Part shown: piece by piece, positions 7,714 through 17,139 of the stretch
Numbering within the stretch: the first letter of the stretch is position 1
How the letters are laid out: each line of letters opens with the position of its first letter
From: CAVRQM01 sp963732775
GTDB taxonomy: Bacteria; Pseudomonadota; Alphaproteobacteria; Acetobacterales; Acetobacteraceae
Assembly: GCA_963732775.1 (NCBI GenBank)
Contig: CAVTAR010000001.1
Coordinates: 558,001 to 622,000 of the forward strand
Direction: 5' to 3'
Length of the DNA: 64,000 nt
Translations under genes and position numbers: made by a program
The notes under the pieces: generated by a model
What the model saw: only the letters and a program-made list of their open reading frames with translations
Database searches by the model: none
What the model was told of the DNA's origin: nothing

Positions 7714-8717
7714 ATGGACCCGGTCCTGGTCGAGGTGACGCGCGGCCCACGCATGGAGAGCTTCCATCGCGGCGCTGTCGTGGTGGTGGACGCGCGGGGC
7801 GGCACGGTGCTGGCGCTTGGCGACACCGAGCAGGCGGTGTTCCCGCGCTCGGCGGTCAAGGCGCTGCTGGCGCTGCCGCTGGTCGAGAGCGGGGCGGCCG
7901 ACCGGCTCGGCCTGACGCCGCGGAACTCGCGCTGGCCTGCGCATCGCATTCGGGCGAGCCGGCGCACGTGGCCACCGCACTCGAATGCTGCATCAAGCCG
8001 GCCGCGAGCCGTCGGTGCTGGAATGCGGCGCGCAGTGGCCCTATCGCGAGGCGGCGGCGCGCGACGCTCGCCGCCGCCGGCGCGCGGCCGACCGCCTTGC
8101 ACAACAACTGCTCGGGCAAGCACGCGGGCTTCGTCTGCCTCGCCTGCGACCAGGGTCTCGATCCGGCGGGCTACGTGGCGCCCGAGCATCCGACGATGCG
8201 CATGGCGACCGCGGCACTGGCGGAGATGACCGGCACCGCGCTGGACACGGCCAGGATGCGGCGTCGATGGCTGCTCGATCCCGACCTATGCCATTCCGCT
8301 GCGGGCGCTGGCACTGGCCTTCGCCCGGTTCGGCAGCGGCGAGGGATTGCACGCCGGACCGCGCGGCGGCGGCGGCGCGGCTGCGCGAGGCGGTGGCGGC
8401 GTATCCCGTTCATGGTGGGCGGCACCGGACCGCTTCGATACCGAGATGATGCAGCGCGCTCGGCCGCGCGCGTGTTCACCAAGACCGGGGCGGAGGGCGT
8501 GTATCTGCGTCGCGCTGCCGACGCTGGGGCTCGGCATCGCGCTGAAATGCGACGACGGCTGCGGGGCGCGCTCGGAGGCGGCGAACGCGGCGATGCTGCG
8601 CCGCCTGTTGCCGGAGCACGCCGACGTGCTGGACGCCATTCGCCGAGCCCGTGCTGCGCAACTGGAACGGCATGGCGGTCGGCCGGCGTCGTCCGGCCTG
8701 CGGAGGCGCTGGCGTGA
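7714..8717 (+). pseudogene. L-asparaginase II-type gene with multiple frameshifts
   Basis: The start MDPVLVEVTRGPRMESFHRGA is that of the asparaginase II family (AnsA-like, thermolabile), which hydrolyses asparagine to aspartate. Read across frames, family blocks follow in order: SAVKALLALPLVESGAADRLGL, ALHNNCSGKHAGF, GLDPAGYVAPEHP, CSIPTYAIPLRALALAFARF, FMVGG, FTKTGAEGVY, LKCDDG and a final VRPAEALA. The frame changes at least eight times; most changes are single-base insertions, and near 7928 and 7989 a base seems missing. Sequence between breaks is well conserved, which suggests sequencing error or very recent decay. Its end overlaps prfC (GTGA). Confidence 0.75.
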
Positions 8718-10268
8718 CCGACGCCGCCGCCGAGATCGCGCGCCGCCGCACGTTCGCGATCATCTCCCACCCCGACGCCGGCAAGACCACGCTGACCGAG
8801 CGGCTGCTGCGTGCGGGCGGCGCCATCCAGCTCGCCGGCAACGTGCGCGCCAAGGGCGAGCGGCGGCGCACCCGCTCGGACTGGATGGGCATCGAGCGCG
8901 AGCGCGGCATCTCGGTCGTCACCTCGGTGATGACGTTCGAGTACGCCGGCTGCGTGTTCAACCTGCTCGACACGCCCGGCCACGAGGATTTTTCCGAGGA
9001 CACCTATCGCACGCTGACCGCCGTCGATGCCGCCGTCATGGTGATCGACGCCGCCAAGGGCATCGAGGCGCGCACCCGCAAGCTGTTCGAGATCTGCCGC
9101 CTGCGCGACATCCCGATCCTCACCTTCATCAACAAGATGGACCGCGAGGCGCAGGACCCGTTCGCGCTGCTGGACGAGGTCTCGCTCGGCGCTGGCGCTG
9201 GACACCGCGCCGGTGACCTGGCCGGTCGGGCGCGCGTCGCGAGTTCGCCGGCACCTACGACCTGCGCACGCGCGAGCTGCACACTCACCAGCGCGAGCTC
9301 GGCCAGTCCGACCCGCGCATGATCGCGATGGGCGAGGAGCTGGACCTGGTGCGCGCGGCGCTGCCGGAGTTCGAGCGCGAGGCGTTCACCGCCGGGCCAT
9401 CTGACGCCGGTGTTTTTCGGCAGCGCCATCACGCGAGATCGGCGTCGCCGACCTGCTCGACGGCCTGGCCGAGTACGGCCCGCGCCCGCGCGCGCAGCCG
9501 GCCGATACGCGCGTGGTGCGAGGCGAACGAGCCGAACCTGACCGCGCTGGTGTTCAAGATCCAGGCGAACATGGACCCGAACCACCGCGACCGCATCGCC
9601 TTCGCCCGCGTCTGCTCCGGGCGAGCTGGTGCGCGGGATGCGGCTGAAGCAGGTGCGGACCGGCAAGCTGATCCCGCTGCACGCGCCGCAGTTCTTCTTC
9701 GCCCGCGACCGGCAGATCGCCGACGAGGCGTTCGCCGGCGACGTGGTCGGCATTCCCAACCACGGCACGCTGCGCATCGGCGACACGCTGTCGCGAGAGC
9801 GAGGACATCAACTTCGTCGGCGTGCCCTACTTCGCGCCCGGAAATCCTGCGCCGCGTGCGGCTGGACGACGCGATGAAGGCCAAGAAGCTGCGCCAGGCG
9901 CTGCAGGAACTGGCCGAGGAGGGCGTGGTGCAGTTGTTCCGCCCGCAGGACGGCGCGCCGCCGATGGTGGGCGTGGTCGGCACCTTGCAGCTCGACGTGC
10001 TGCAGGCGCGGCTTGCCGGCGAATACGGCGTCGGCATCGGCTTCGAGACAGCCGCCCTTCCAGCTCGCGCGCTGGGTCTCGGGCGAGCGCGCGGCGCTGG
10101 TCGAAGTTCGTCGGCCGAGCAGCGCAGCGCGATGGCCGACGACGTGGACGGCGACCCGGTGTACCTCGCCAGCCTCGGCCTTCATGATGCGCCGCACGGC
10201 CGAGCTGAACGCCGGCGCTGACGTTCCGCGACATCAAGGATTTCCGCGCGGAGAAGGTCGCGGCCTGA
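8714..10268 (+). pseudogene. prfC: Peptide chain release factor 3, frame broken about 13 times
   Basis: GTG 8714 overlaps the asparaginase stop. The first 155 codons are clean: G1 ISHPDAGKTTLTERLL, G2 ERGISVVTSV, G3 DTPGHEDF and G4 NKMD of RF3, the GTPase that recycles RF1 and RF2. From about 9185 onward the rest of the RF3 sequence is present but jumps frame near 9185, 9235, 9397, 9437, 9517, 9622, 9794, 9840, 10057, 10100, 10131, 10174 and 10217. Each break is fixed by removing one base, usually a C. The total length of 1555 fits thirteen +1 changes. As written it cannot give full-length RF3; sequencing error is more likely than decay. Confidence 0.85.
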
Positions 10269-11723
10269 CTACGGCGTCACCTCGCGCGAGACTGCGGCGG
10301 GGGCCGTCAGCCGACGCCGCCGTGCGGTCGCCTGCACCGGCGGCGCGAAGCACGGACGTTCCACGTAGCGGCCGGCGCCGCGCACGGTGCGCAGGTCGCC
10401 GGCGGTCCACACCAGCGGCACCCCGGCTGATCGTGTGGCGGGCGAGGCCGGTCACCTCGCAACCCCTCGAAGACGTTGAAATCGACGTTCTGATGGTGCG
10501 TCCTGGCACTGATGGTGCGGCTCGCCTTGGCGTCCCACACCACGATGTCGGCGTCCGAACCCGGCGCGATCGCGCCCTTGCGCGGAAAGATGTTGAAGAT
10601 GCTGCGCGGCGTTCGTGCTGGTGACCGCGACGAACTCCTCCGGCGTGAGGCGTCCGGTGCGCACGCCATGGTGCCAGAGGATGCTCATGCGGTCCTCGAT
10701 GCCGCCGGTGCCGTTCGGGATGCGGGTGAAGTTGTCGCGCCCGGCCGCTTTTTGCGGCGCGCAGAAGCAGCAATGGTCGGTCGCCGTGGTCTGCAGCGAG
10801 CCGCTGGCGAGCCCGGCCCACAACGCCTGCTGGTGATGCTTCGCGCGAAAGGGCGGGCTCATCACATACGCGGCCGCGGTGGCCCAGTCGGGGTTGCGGT
10901 AGACGCTCCCGTCGATCACCAGGTGCTGCGCCAGGACCTCGCCGTACACCCGCTGGCCCCGCGCGCGGGCGTGCGCGATGGCGTGCGTCGCTTCCTCGGT
11001 CGAGACGTGCACGATATAGATGGGCGCCCCCAGCACGTCGGCGATGGCGATGACGCGCTGCGCGGCCTCGGCCTCCACGGCAGGCGGGCGGGACAGCGGG
11101 TGGCCCTCCGGGCCGGTGATGCCGGCGGCGAGCATCTGCTGCTGCAGGTGGAGCACCGCGTCGCCGTTCTCGGCGTGGATGTTGCAGATGGCGCCCAGTT
11201 CCAGCGCCCGGCCGATCGAGTGCAGCAGCACCCCGTCATCGACCATCAGGGCACCCTTGTAGGCCATGAAGTGCTTGAACGAGTTCACCCCATGCTCGCG
11301 GGTCAGCGTCTCCATCTCGGCCGCGACCTGCTCGCCCCACCAGGTGACGGCGACGTGGAAGGAGTAGTCGGCCGCGGCCTTCTCGGCCTTGCGCGACCAT
11401 TCGTGCCAGGCCTCCACCAGCGAGGTGCCGGCTGGCGGGATGGCGAAGTCGATGATGCAGGTGGTGCCCCCGGCGGCGGCGGCCGAAGTGCCGGTGAAGA
11501 AATCCTCGGAAGCCACCGTGCCCATGAACGGCAGTTCCATGTGCGTATGCGGGTCGATGCCGCCCGGCATCACCAGCATCCCGCCGGCGTCCACCACCTC
11601 GCAGCCGGTGGGCGGCTCGATCGCGGCGGCGACCTGGGCGATGGTGACGCCGTCGCACAGCACGTCGGCGCGGAAGCTGTGCTCGGCGGTGACGACGGTG
11701 CCGCCGCGGATGAGGAGGGTCAT
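10269..11723 (-). pseudogene. hydA: Dihydropyrimidinase/hydantoinase, three frameshifts near the C-terminus
   Basis: HydA opens dihydrouracil or dihydrothymine to the N-carbamoyl-beta-amino acid, step two of reductive pyrimidine breakdown. Metal-site motifs are intact: GGIDPHTHMELPF near residue 55, the carboxylated-lysine region FKHFMAYKG, HAENGD and YIVHVS. The frame is clean from 11723 to about 10610, then three single-base insertions (near 10609, 10455 and 10428) scramble the last 110 codons. Corrected, the end reads NIFPRKGAIAPGSDADIVVW and HQNVDFNVFEG, family-typical, stopping at 10269 beside the prfC stop. Three insertions keep the total length divisible by three. It was probably functional in vivo. 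Confidence 0.85.
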
Positions 11724-11811
11724 GGGGCCTCGGCGATGCTGCGAGGCCCAGCCAAGCGTCCCGCCACGCGTTGGTCAAGGAGGCCGCGCGCCGGGTGGCG
11801 CGAACGGCGCC

Positions 11812-12654
11812 TCAGTTCATGTTGAGGCCCATATCTCGGCTGCGCAGTTTGTCCTTCCAGAGCTGTTCAAGCTTGAGCAGGTCTTCTTGGCCCAAGGCTG
11901 TCCCTACCGTCTCCAGAACGGACACCTGATAGTCAGCGGGATCTCGGCTTTTGAGCGCTTGGTTTCCGCCGTGTTTGTTCCCGGCGTAGGTGAGCCAACG
12001 GCCGAGCAGGCCCTCTTCGCCCCTGGCTGATCCCACGTATTGCTCGCGGGTCCGGGGACAGGTCAGAAGGTATATGCCAGATGTCGACCTCAGCGCCGAC
12101 TTCCAGTGGTTTGGAAGTGTGTCGAGATCGGAGAGGTTCCGAATGAAGTGTGTAAAGCCGGGGAACGGTTCTTGATGCTCGGTTTCACTGATTATCGTAA
12201 TTCGCAGCGAGCCGGCGTCTCCCCGTTTCACCCAATTGATGTAGTCTCGTCCCCAGTCGATCCAGAGACGCCCAGAGTAGGGCTGGAGATTGTTCAGTAG
12301 AGTATTCTCGTAAACGTTATTCGATTCCGGTTCTAAACCGTCATCAAGCGCGTGTTTGGTGCCCGGTGCGATCTTTCCACTGAGCTTCGCCGTATACAGC
12401 CCGAGGAAGAGTGTCTTGCCACCTGCAAGCCCAACGAACGACGCCCAGTGTGGCACCGAAAGTAGGGTTGCCTTCCCTGGCGTCTGCACGGATTGATAGC
12501 GCTCATACAGAGGACGGTCGTTTTGCCACAAGTCATAAAGAAAGGTAGCTCCTTGGCGGCGATCATTGGAGTGGCGCAGAAGAGCAACCGAGTTTGGCGA
12601 GTATCCAGCGGCCGTTAGCAAGGTGGCAAAGGTGAGCGGCGCATCGTCAGGCAT
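11812..12654 (-). CDS. GIY-YIG nuclease family protein
   Basis: 280 residues. The C-terminal third is a GIY-YIG domain with GIY at 193-195, YVG at 206-208, an arginine near 219 (LLGRW), the glutamate in LEQLWKDKL (E263) and a terminal GLNMN. All usual catalytic positions seem present. The first 180 residues form a separate conserved region with RHSNDRRQG, DLWQNDRPLYERYQS and WASFVGLAGGKTLFLGLY, of unknown role. I recall this two-part architecture from scattered accessory loci in proteobacteria. ATG 12654 has GGAG upstream. The gene is visibly AT-richer than its surroundings and splits the hydA/preT locus, which suggests transfer. No partner methylase is seen. Confidence 0.85.
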   Translation of the reverse strand: MPDDAPLTFATLLTAAGYSPNSVALLRHSNDRRQGATFLYDLWQNDRPLYERYQSVQTPGKATLLSVPHWASFVGLAGGKTLFLGLYTAKLSGKIAPGTKHALDDGLEPESNNVYENTLLNNLQPYSGRLWIDWGRDYINWVKRGDAGSLRITIISETEHQEPFPGFTHFIRNLSDLDTLPNHWKSALRSTSGIYLLTCPRTREQYVGSARGEEGLLGRWLTYAGNKHGGNQALKSRDPADYQVSVLETVGTALGQEDLLKLEQLWKDKLRSRDMGLNMN

Positions 12655-12827
12655 AGACCAGTCTCCACGGTCGGAACTACATCCAATCATATCGGTTTGA
12701 AGCTGGCAAGGTTTGCGGTCATAGTGACGGCTGGCTGCTGCGCCGAAGGTGGCCGCTCCGCATCGCTGACGACTTTCCCGTTTGCGGCCGGGAACAGGCT
12801 CGCACGAAGCGGCTTCGTCGCAAGTAA

Positions 12828-12856
12828 TCGACTCAAACACACGGGCGTTGTATGTA
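12828..12856 (+). promoter_or_regulatory. Promoter of the 74-residue coiled-coil gene, leaderless geometry
   Basis: TCGACT (12828-12833), 17 bases, TATGTA (12851-12856), then six bases to ATG 12863. The spacing matches the ihfA promoter exactly, and no Shine-Dalgarno sequence precedes the ATG. Confidence 0.55.
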
Positions 12857-12862
12857 GCGCAC

Positions 12863-13087
12863 ATGAGCACGATGGTCGCCGAACTCTACGATGCTTTGAT
12901 CTCCGCCGGCGCACCGGAGGAGAAGGCTCGGGCTGCGGCCAAAGCGATCGCCGACTACGACGGACGCTTCAGCGGTATCGACTTGCGTCTGGAGCGGCTA
13001 GAGGCCGGACAGCGACTGACGCAGTGGATGGTTGGCACGAATGCCGCTATTACCATCGCCGTGCTACTGAGGCTGTTGGTCCACTGA
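12863..13087 (+). CDS. Small coiled-coil membrane-anchored protein
   Basis: 74 residues. An N-terminal helix (ELYDALISAGAPEEKARAAAKAIADY) leads to a heptad-like stretch LRLERLEAGQRL and a C-terminal hydrophobic helix (NAAITIAVLLRLLVH). This layout recalls the DUF1640/CCDC90-like small proteins common in alphaproteobacteria, and the gene at 27813 has the same plan. It is divergent from the GIY-YIG gene and probably part of the same acquired segment. Function is unknown. Confidence 0.65.
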   Translation: MSTMVAELYDALISAGAPEEKARAAAKAIADYDGRFSGIDLRLERLEAGQRLTQWMVGTNAAITIAVLLRLLVH

Positions 13088-13099
13088 ACTTCGGCTGCC

Positions 13100-13128
13100 T
13101 TGACGTGCAGGGGCAGCGTGCATTTCAC
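13100..13128 (+). promoter_or_regulatory. Possible preT promoter, leaderless geometry
   Basis: TTGACG (13100-13105) is a strong -35 box. Seventeen bases later lies TTTCAC (13123-13128), a weak -10, and six bases further is ATG 13135. The weak -10 keeps confidence modest; the distances match the ihfA promoter. Confidence 0.4.
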
Positions 13129-13134
13129 TTGGGC

Positions 13135-14484
13135 ATGAGCGACGCCAGCCCTGCCCCCGCCGACATCGCCGCCGGCCGGCTCGCCCCGGACGTGCTCGCG
13201 CGCAACTTCGCCGACGCCCACCCGCCGCTGAGCCCGCACGAGGCGCTGGTCGAGAGCGCGCGCTGCTACTTCTGCCACGACGCGCCGTGCGTGGAGGCCT
13301 GTCCCACCGGCATCGACATCCCAGGCTTCATCCGCCGCATCAACACCGGCAACGACCGCGGGGCGGCGCTGCGCATCCTGCAGGCCAACATCTTCGGCGG
13401 CACCTGTGCCCGGGTGTGCCCCACCGAGGTGCTGTGCGAGGGCGCCTGCGTGCGCACCGCCGAGGAGGACCGGCCGGTTCGCATCGGGGCGCTGCAACGC
13501 CACGCCACCGACTGGCTGATGGAGCGCGAGCCCACCCCGTTCTCGCGCGCGCCCGCGACCGGCAAGCGCGTCGCCGTCGTGGGCGCCGGCCCCGCCGGCA
13601 TCGCCGCGGCGCACCGGCTGGCCTGGCACGGCCACGATGTCGTGGTGTTCGAGGCGCGGCCGAAATCGGGCGGGCTGAACGAATACGGCATCGCCGCCTA
13701 CAAGATGGCCGACGACTTCGCGCAGCGCGAACTCGCGTGGCTGCTCGCCATCGGCGGCATCGAGGTCCGCCACGACGCCGCGCTCGGCCGCGACGTGGCG
13801 CTCGACCTGCTGCGCGACGGCCACGACGCGGTGTTCCTCGGCATGGGCCAGGCCGGCGTGCGCGCGCTCGGCATCGCCGGCGAGGATTTGTCGGGCGTCC
13901 GCGATGCGGCGGGCTTCATCGCCGAACTGCGCCAGAGCGACCGCGGGCAAGTGCCGATCGGCCGGCGCGTGGTGGTCATCGGCGGTGGCAACACGGCGAT
14001 CGACGCGGCGACGCAATCACGGCGGCTGGGTGCGGAGGTGGTGACGATCGTCTACCGCCGCGGACCTTCGGAAATGTCGGCGACCGCGCACGAGCAGGAC
14101 TGGGCGCAGACCAATGGCGTCACGATCCGCCATTGGGCCGCCCCGCTGCGCCTGCTCGGCGAGGACGGGCGCGTGACCGGCGTGGAGTTCTCGCGGATGC
14201 GCCCCGACCCGGCGGGGCGCATGATCCCGTCCGGCACGACGTTCGTGCTGGAGGCCGACATGGTGCTGAAGGCGGTGGGACAGGTGTTCGTGCCCGGCAC
14301 GCTCGCGCTGGCGATCGAGGCTGGGCGCATCGTGGTCGATGCCGAGCGGCGCACCGCGCTGGCGGGCGTGTGGGCGGGCGGCGACTGCGTGGCCGGGATC
14401 GACCTGACGGTGGCCGCCGTGCAGGACGGCAAGCTCGCTGCGGAATCGATCCATCGCGCGCTCATGGGGGTTGCGCATGGCTGA
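13135..14484 (+). CDS. preT: NAD(P)-dependent dihydropyrimidine dehydrogenase, PreT subunit
   Basis: 449 residues. PreT is the FAD/iron-sulfur electron-transfer subunit that works with PreA to reduce uracil and thymine. The N-terminal cluster cysteines are in CYFCHDAPCVEACPTGIDIP and CARVCPTEVLCEGACV. The first dinucleotide fold is VAVVGAGPAGIAAAH and the second VVVIGGGNTAIDAA, followed by the closing GGD segment of GltD-type enzymes. ATG 13135 is picked from the family start and promoter spacing. The stop overlaps the preA ATG by 8 bases, so the subunits are coupled. This gene is free of frameshifts. Confidence 0.95.
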   Translation: MSDASPAPADIAAGRLAPDVLARNFADAHPPLSPHEALVESARCYFCHDAPCVEACPTGIDIPGFIRRINTGNDRGAALRILQANIFGGTCARVCPTEVLCEGACVRTAEEDRPVRIGALQRHATDWLMEREPTPFSRAPATGKRVAVVGAGPAGIAAAHRLAWHGHDVVVFEARPKSGGLNEYGIAAYKMADDFAQRELAWLLAIGGIEVRHDAALGRDVALDLLRDGHDAVFLGMGQAGVRALGIAGEDLSGVRDAAGFIAELRQSDRGQVPIGRRVVVIGGGNTAIDAATQSRRLGAEVVTIVYRRGPSEMSATAHEQDWAQTNGVTIRHWAAPLRLLGEDGRVTGVEFSRMRPDPAGRMIPSGTTFVLEADMVLKAVGQVFVPGTLALAIEAGRIVVDAERRTALAGVWAGGDCVAGIDLTVAAVQDGKLAAESIHRALMGVAHG

Positions 14485-15752
14485 CCTGACCACGAGTTTC
14501 TGCGGCATCCGCAGCCCGAACCCGTTCTGGCTCGCCTCCGCGCCGCCGACCGACAAGGAATACAACGTCGTGCGCGCCTTTGAGGCGGGCTGGGGCGGGG
14601 TGGTGTGGAAGACGCTCGGCGAGGACCCGCCGATCGTCAACGTCTCGTCGCCGCTACGGGGCGGTCAGCTACGGCGGCACGCGGGTCGCCGGCTTCAACA
14701 ACATCGAGCTGATCACCGACCGCCCGCTCGAGCTCAACCTGCGCGAAATTGCCCGCGTCAAGCGCGATTGGCCCGATCGCGCCATGGTCGTGAGCCTGAT
14801 GGTGCCGTGCGAGGAACGTTCGTGGCGCGCCATCCTGCCGCTGGTGGAGGATACCGGCTGCGACGGCATCGAACTGAACTTCGGCTGCCCGCACGGCATG
14901 AGCGAGCGCAACATGGGCTCCGCCGTCGGGCCAGGTGCCGGAATACGTCGAGATGGTCACGGCGTGGTGCAAGCAGTTCTCGCGCCTGCCGGTGCTCGTG
15001 AAGCTCACGCCCAACATCACCAACATCCTCAGCCCCGCCCGGGCCGCGCGCGCGCGGCGGGGCCGACGGCGTGAGCCTGATCAACACGCTGCAATCGATC
15101 ACCGACATCGATCTCGATCTCGATGGCGCCCGAGCCGGTGGTGGACGGGCAGGGCACGCATGGCGGCTATTGCGGCCCGGCGGTGAAGCCGATCGCATTG
15201 CGCATGGTGGGCGACATCGCGCGCGACCCCGAGTGCGCGGGCCTGCCGATCTCCGGCATCGGCGGCATCTCGACCTGGCGCGACGCGGCCGAGTTCATCG
15301 CCATGGGGTCGGGCACGGTGCAGGTCTGCACGGCGGCCATGCACCACGGCTTCCGCATCATCGACGACCTGACCGACGGCCTGTCGAACTGGATGGACGG
15401 CAAGGGCTACGCGCGTCTCGCGGACTTCCAGGGCCGCGCGGTGCCGAACTACGTGAACTGGGGCGACCTCAACCTCGCCTACGTCAGCAAGGCGCGCATC
15501 GACCAGGATTTGTGCATCAAGTGCGGCCTGTGCCACATCGCCTGCGAGGACACGGCGCACCAGGCGATCGCGGCGCTGCGCGTGGACGGCGGGCGGCGCT
15601 ACGAGGTGATCGAGGCGGAGTGCGTCGGCTGCAACCTGTGTGCGCACGTGTGCCCGGTGGAGCGATGCATCACCATGGAGACGCGCGCGGCCGGTGCGCG
15701 GGTCACCTGGCGGGAGCACCCGAACAACCCGCTGCGGGCGGCGGCGGAGTGA
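14477..15752 (+). pseudogene. preA: Dihydropyrimidine dehydrogenase PreA subunit, four +1 frameshifts
   Basis: PreA is the catalytic FMN/iron-sulfur subunit. All parts are readable in order: a DHOD-like barrel (NPFWLASAPPTDKEYNV, GFNNIELITDRPLE, the active-site loop ELNFGCPHGMSERNMG, VKLTPNITNI, GTHGGYCGPAVKPIA) and two C-terminal 4Fe-4S motifs, CIKCGLCHIAC and CVGCNLCAHVCP. Four single-base insertions near 14651, 14931, 15050 and 15121 break the frame; removing one base at each restores a normal protein of about 423 residues. After 15123 the frame is clean. With preT intact beside it, sequencing error is the simplest reading. Confidence 0.88.
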
Positions 15753-15766
15753 TGCGCCCGGCCGCT

Positions 15767-15862
15767 CCCCACCCGGCCCTTCGGGCCACCCTCCCCACGA
15801 GAGGGAGGGAGAGTTTTTTGTCTCCCCCCCGTGGGGAGGGTGGCGCGAAGCGACGGGTGGGG
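15767..15862. repeat. 96-bp palindromic repeat, copy A
   Basis: The left arm 15767-15798 (starting CCCCACCCGGCCCTTCGGGC) pairs with the right arm 15831-15862 (GTGGGGAGGG to GGGTGGGG), around a purine/pyrimidine centre with a T6 run. The same arms occur at 52179-52274. It lies between preA and hyuC and ends 17 bases before the hyuC ATG, so it would fold in the mRNA near that start. It resembles non-coding dispersed elements of GC-rich proteobacteria. Confidence 0.85.
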
Positions 15863-15879
15863 GCGGGCCGCGCCAGCCC

Positions 15880-17139
15880 ATGACCGCCAACCTCGCCATC
15901 GACCCGGACCGCCTTTGGTCCACCATCATGGAGACCGCCGCGATCGGCGCCACCGAGAAGGGTGGCATCCGGCGGCTCACGCTGACCGACCTCGACCGCG
16001 AGGTGCGCGACTGGTTCGTGGCCGCCTGCCAGGCGGCGGGCTGCACGGTCACGGTCGACGATCTGGGCAACATCTTCGCGCGCCGGCCGGGGCGCAACCC
16101 CGCGCTGCCGCCCATCGCCATCGGCAGCCATCTCGACACGCAGCCGACCGGCGGCAAGTACGACGGGGTCATCGGCGTGCTGGCCGGCCTCGAGGTGTTG
16201 CGCACGTTGAACGACCTTGGCATCGAGACCGAGGCGGCGATCGAGGTGATCGACTGGACGAACGAGGAGGGCAGCCGGTTCGCGCCGGCGATGCTGTGCT
16301 CCGGCGTGTTCGCCGGTGTGTTCGACCGCGCCTTCGCCGACGGCCGCACCGACCGTGACGGCGTGCGGTTCGGCGACGCGCTGGAAGCCATCGGCTATCG
16401 CGGCAGCGAGCCGGTGGGCGCGCGCAGGCTCGGCGCGCATTTCGAGCTGCACATCGAGCAGGGGCCGATCCTGGAAGCCGAGCAGCGCACCATCGGCATC
16501 GTCACCGGCGTGCAGGGGATGCGCTGGTACGAGGTGAACGTGACCGGCTTCGAGAGTCACGCCGGTTCCACGCCGATGCCGCTGCGCCACGACGCGCTGT
16601 ATGCCGCCGCGCGCATGGTGGCCGCCGTGCACACGGTCGCGCACGCGCACGCGCCGGATGCGGTGGGCACGGTGGGGCTGCTGGAATGCCGGCCGAACAG
16701 CCGCAACGTGATCCCTGGCTCGGTATTCTTCAGCATCGACCTGCGCCACCCGGACGACGCCGTGGTGGCCGAGATGGAACGCCGCGTGCGCGACGAGGTC
16801 GACGACATCGCCGGCGAGGCGCGGGTGCACGCCGTGGTCGAGCGCGTGTGGGATTTGCCTGCGGTCCACTTCGACCCGGCGTGCGTCGACGCCGTGGAGC
16901 GCGCGGCCGACGCACTGGGCCACGCCGCGCGAAGAATCGTGTCGGGGGCGGGGCACGACAGCGCCTACATCGCGCGCGTTGCGCCGACGGCGATGGTCTT
17001 CGTGCCGTGCGAGAAGGGGCTGAGCCACAACGAGGCCGAGCGCGCCGAGCCCGAGCACGTCGCCGCCGGAGCCAACGTGCTGCTGCGCGCGGTGCTGGAG
17101 ACCGATCAGCGCCTGGCCGAGCAGGCCCGTGCTGGCTGA
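15880..17139 (+). CDS. M20-family carbamoyl-amino-acid amidohydrolase (HyuC/beta-ureidopropionase type)
   Basis: 419 residues. The family hydrolyses N-carbamoyl-beta-alanine, N-carbamoyl-L-amino acids or allantoate using two metal ions. Motifs seen are IAIGSHLDTQPTGGKYDGV, DWTNEEGSRFAPAMLCSGVF, HIEQGPILE, GFESHAGSTPM and SGAGHDSAYIA, with a final cluster EKGLSHNEAE. After PreTA and HydA, the likely substrate is N-carbamoyl-beta-alanine or N-carbamoyl-beta-aminoisobutyrate, completing uracil/thymine breakdown; this assignment is from context. The palindromic repeat takes the place of a clear ribosome site. Its stop overlaps the next gene's GTG start. Confidence 0.88.
   Translation: MTANLAIDPDRLWSTIMETAAIGATEKGGIRRLTLTDLDREVRDWFVAACQAAGCTVTVDDLGNIFARRPGRNPALPPIAIGSHLDTQPTGGKYDGVIGVLAGLEVLRTLNDLGIETEAAIEVIDWTNEEGSRFAPAMLCSGVFAGVFDRAFADGRTDRDGVRFGDALEAIGYRGSEPVGARRLGAHFELHIEQGPILEAEQRTIGIVTGVQGMRWYEVNVTGFESHAGSTPMPLRHDALYAAARMVAAVHTVAHAHAPDAVGTVGLLECRPNSRNVIPGSVFFSIDLRHPDDAVVAEMERRVRDEVDDIAGEARVHAVVERVWDLPAVHFDPACVDAVERAADALGHAARRIVSGAGHDSAYIARVAPTAMVFVPCEKGLSHNEAERAEPEHVAAGANVLLRAVLETDQRLAEQARAG

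Noticed and set aside
8714..10268. Programmed frameshifting in the release-factor gene prfC
   Set aside because: Programmed frameshifting is known for prfB, not prfC. Thirteen separate +1 sites without slippery motifs, with equal damage in neighbouring unrelated genes, point to sequence error.
10512..11825. A 437-residue plus-strand frame opposite hydA
   Set aside because: Histidine/arginine/glycine-biased antisense of a clear dihydropyrimidinase; a GC-rich shadow frame.
12697..13134. An N-terminal extension of PreT
   Set aside because: The frame is open back to 12697 but the extension covers the GIY-YIG promoter and the coiled-coil gene and has no PreT homology. ATG 13135 matches the family start.
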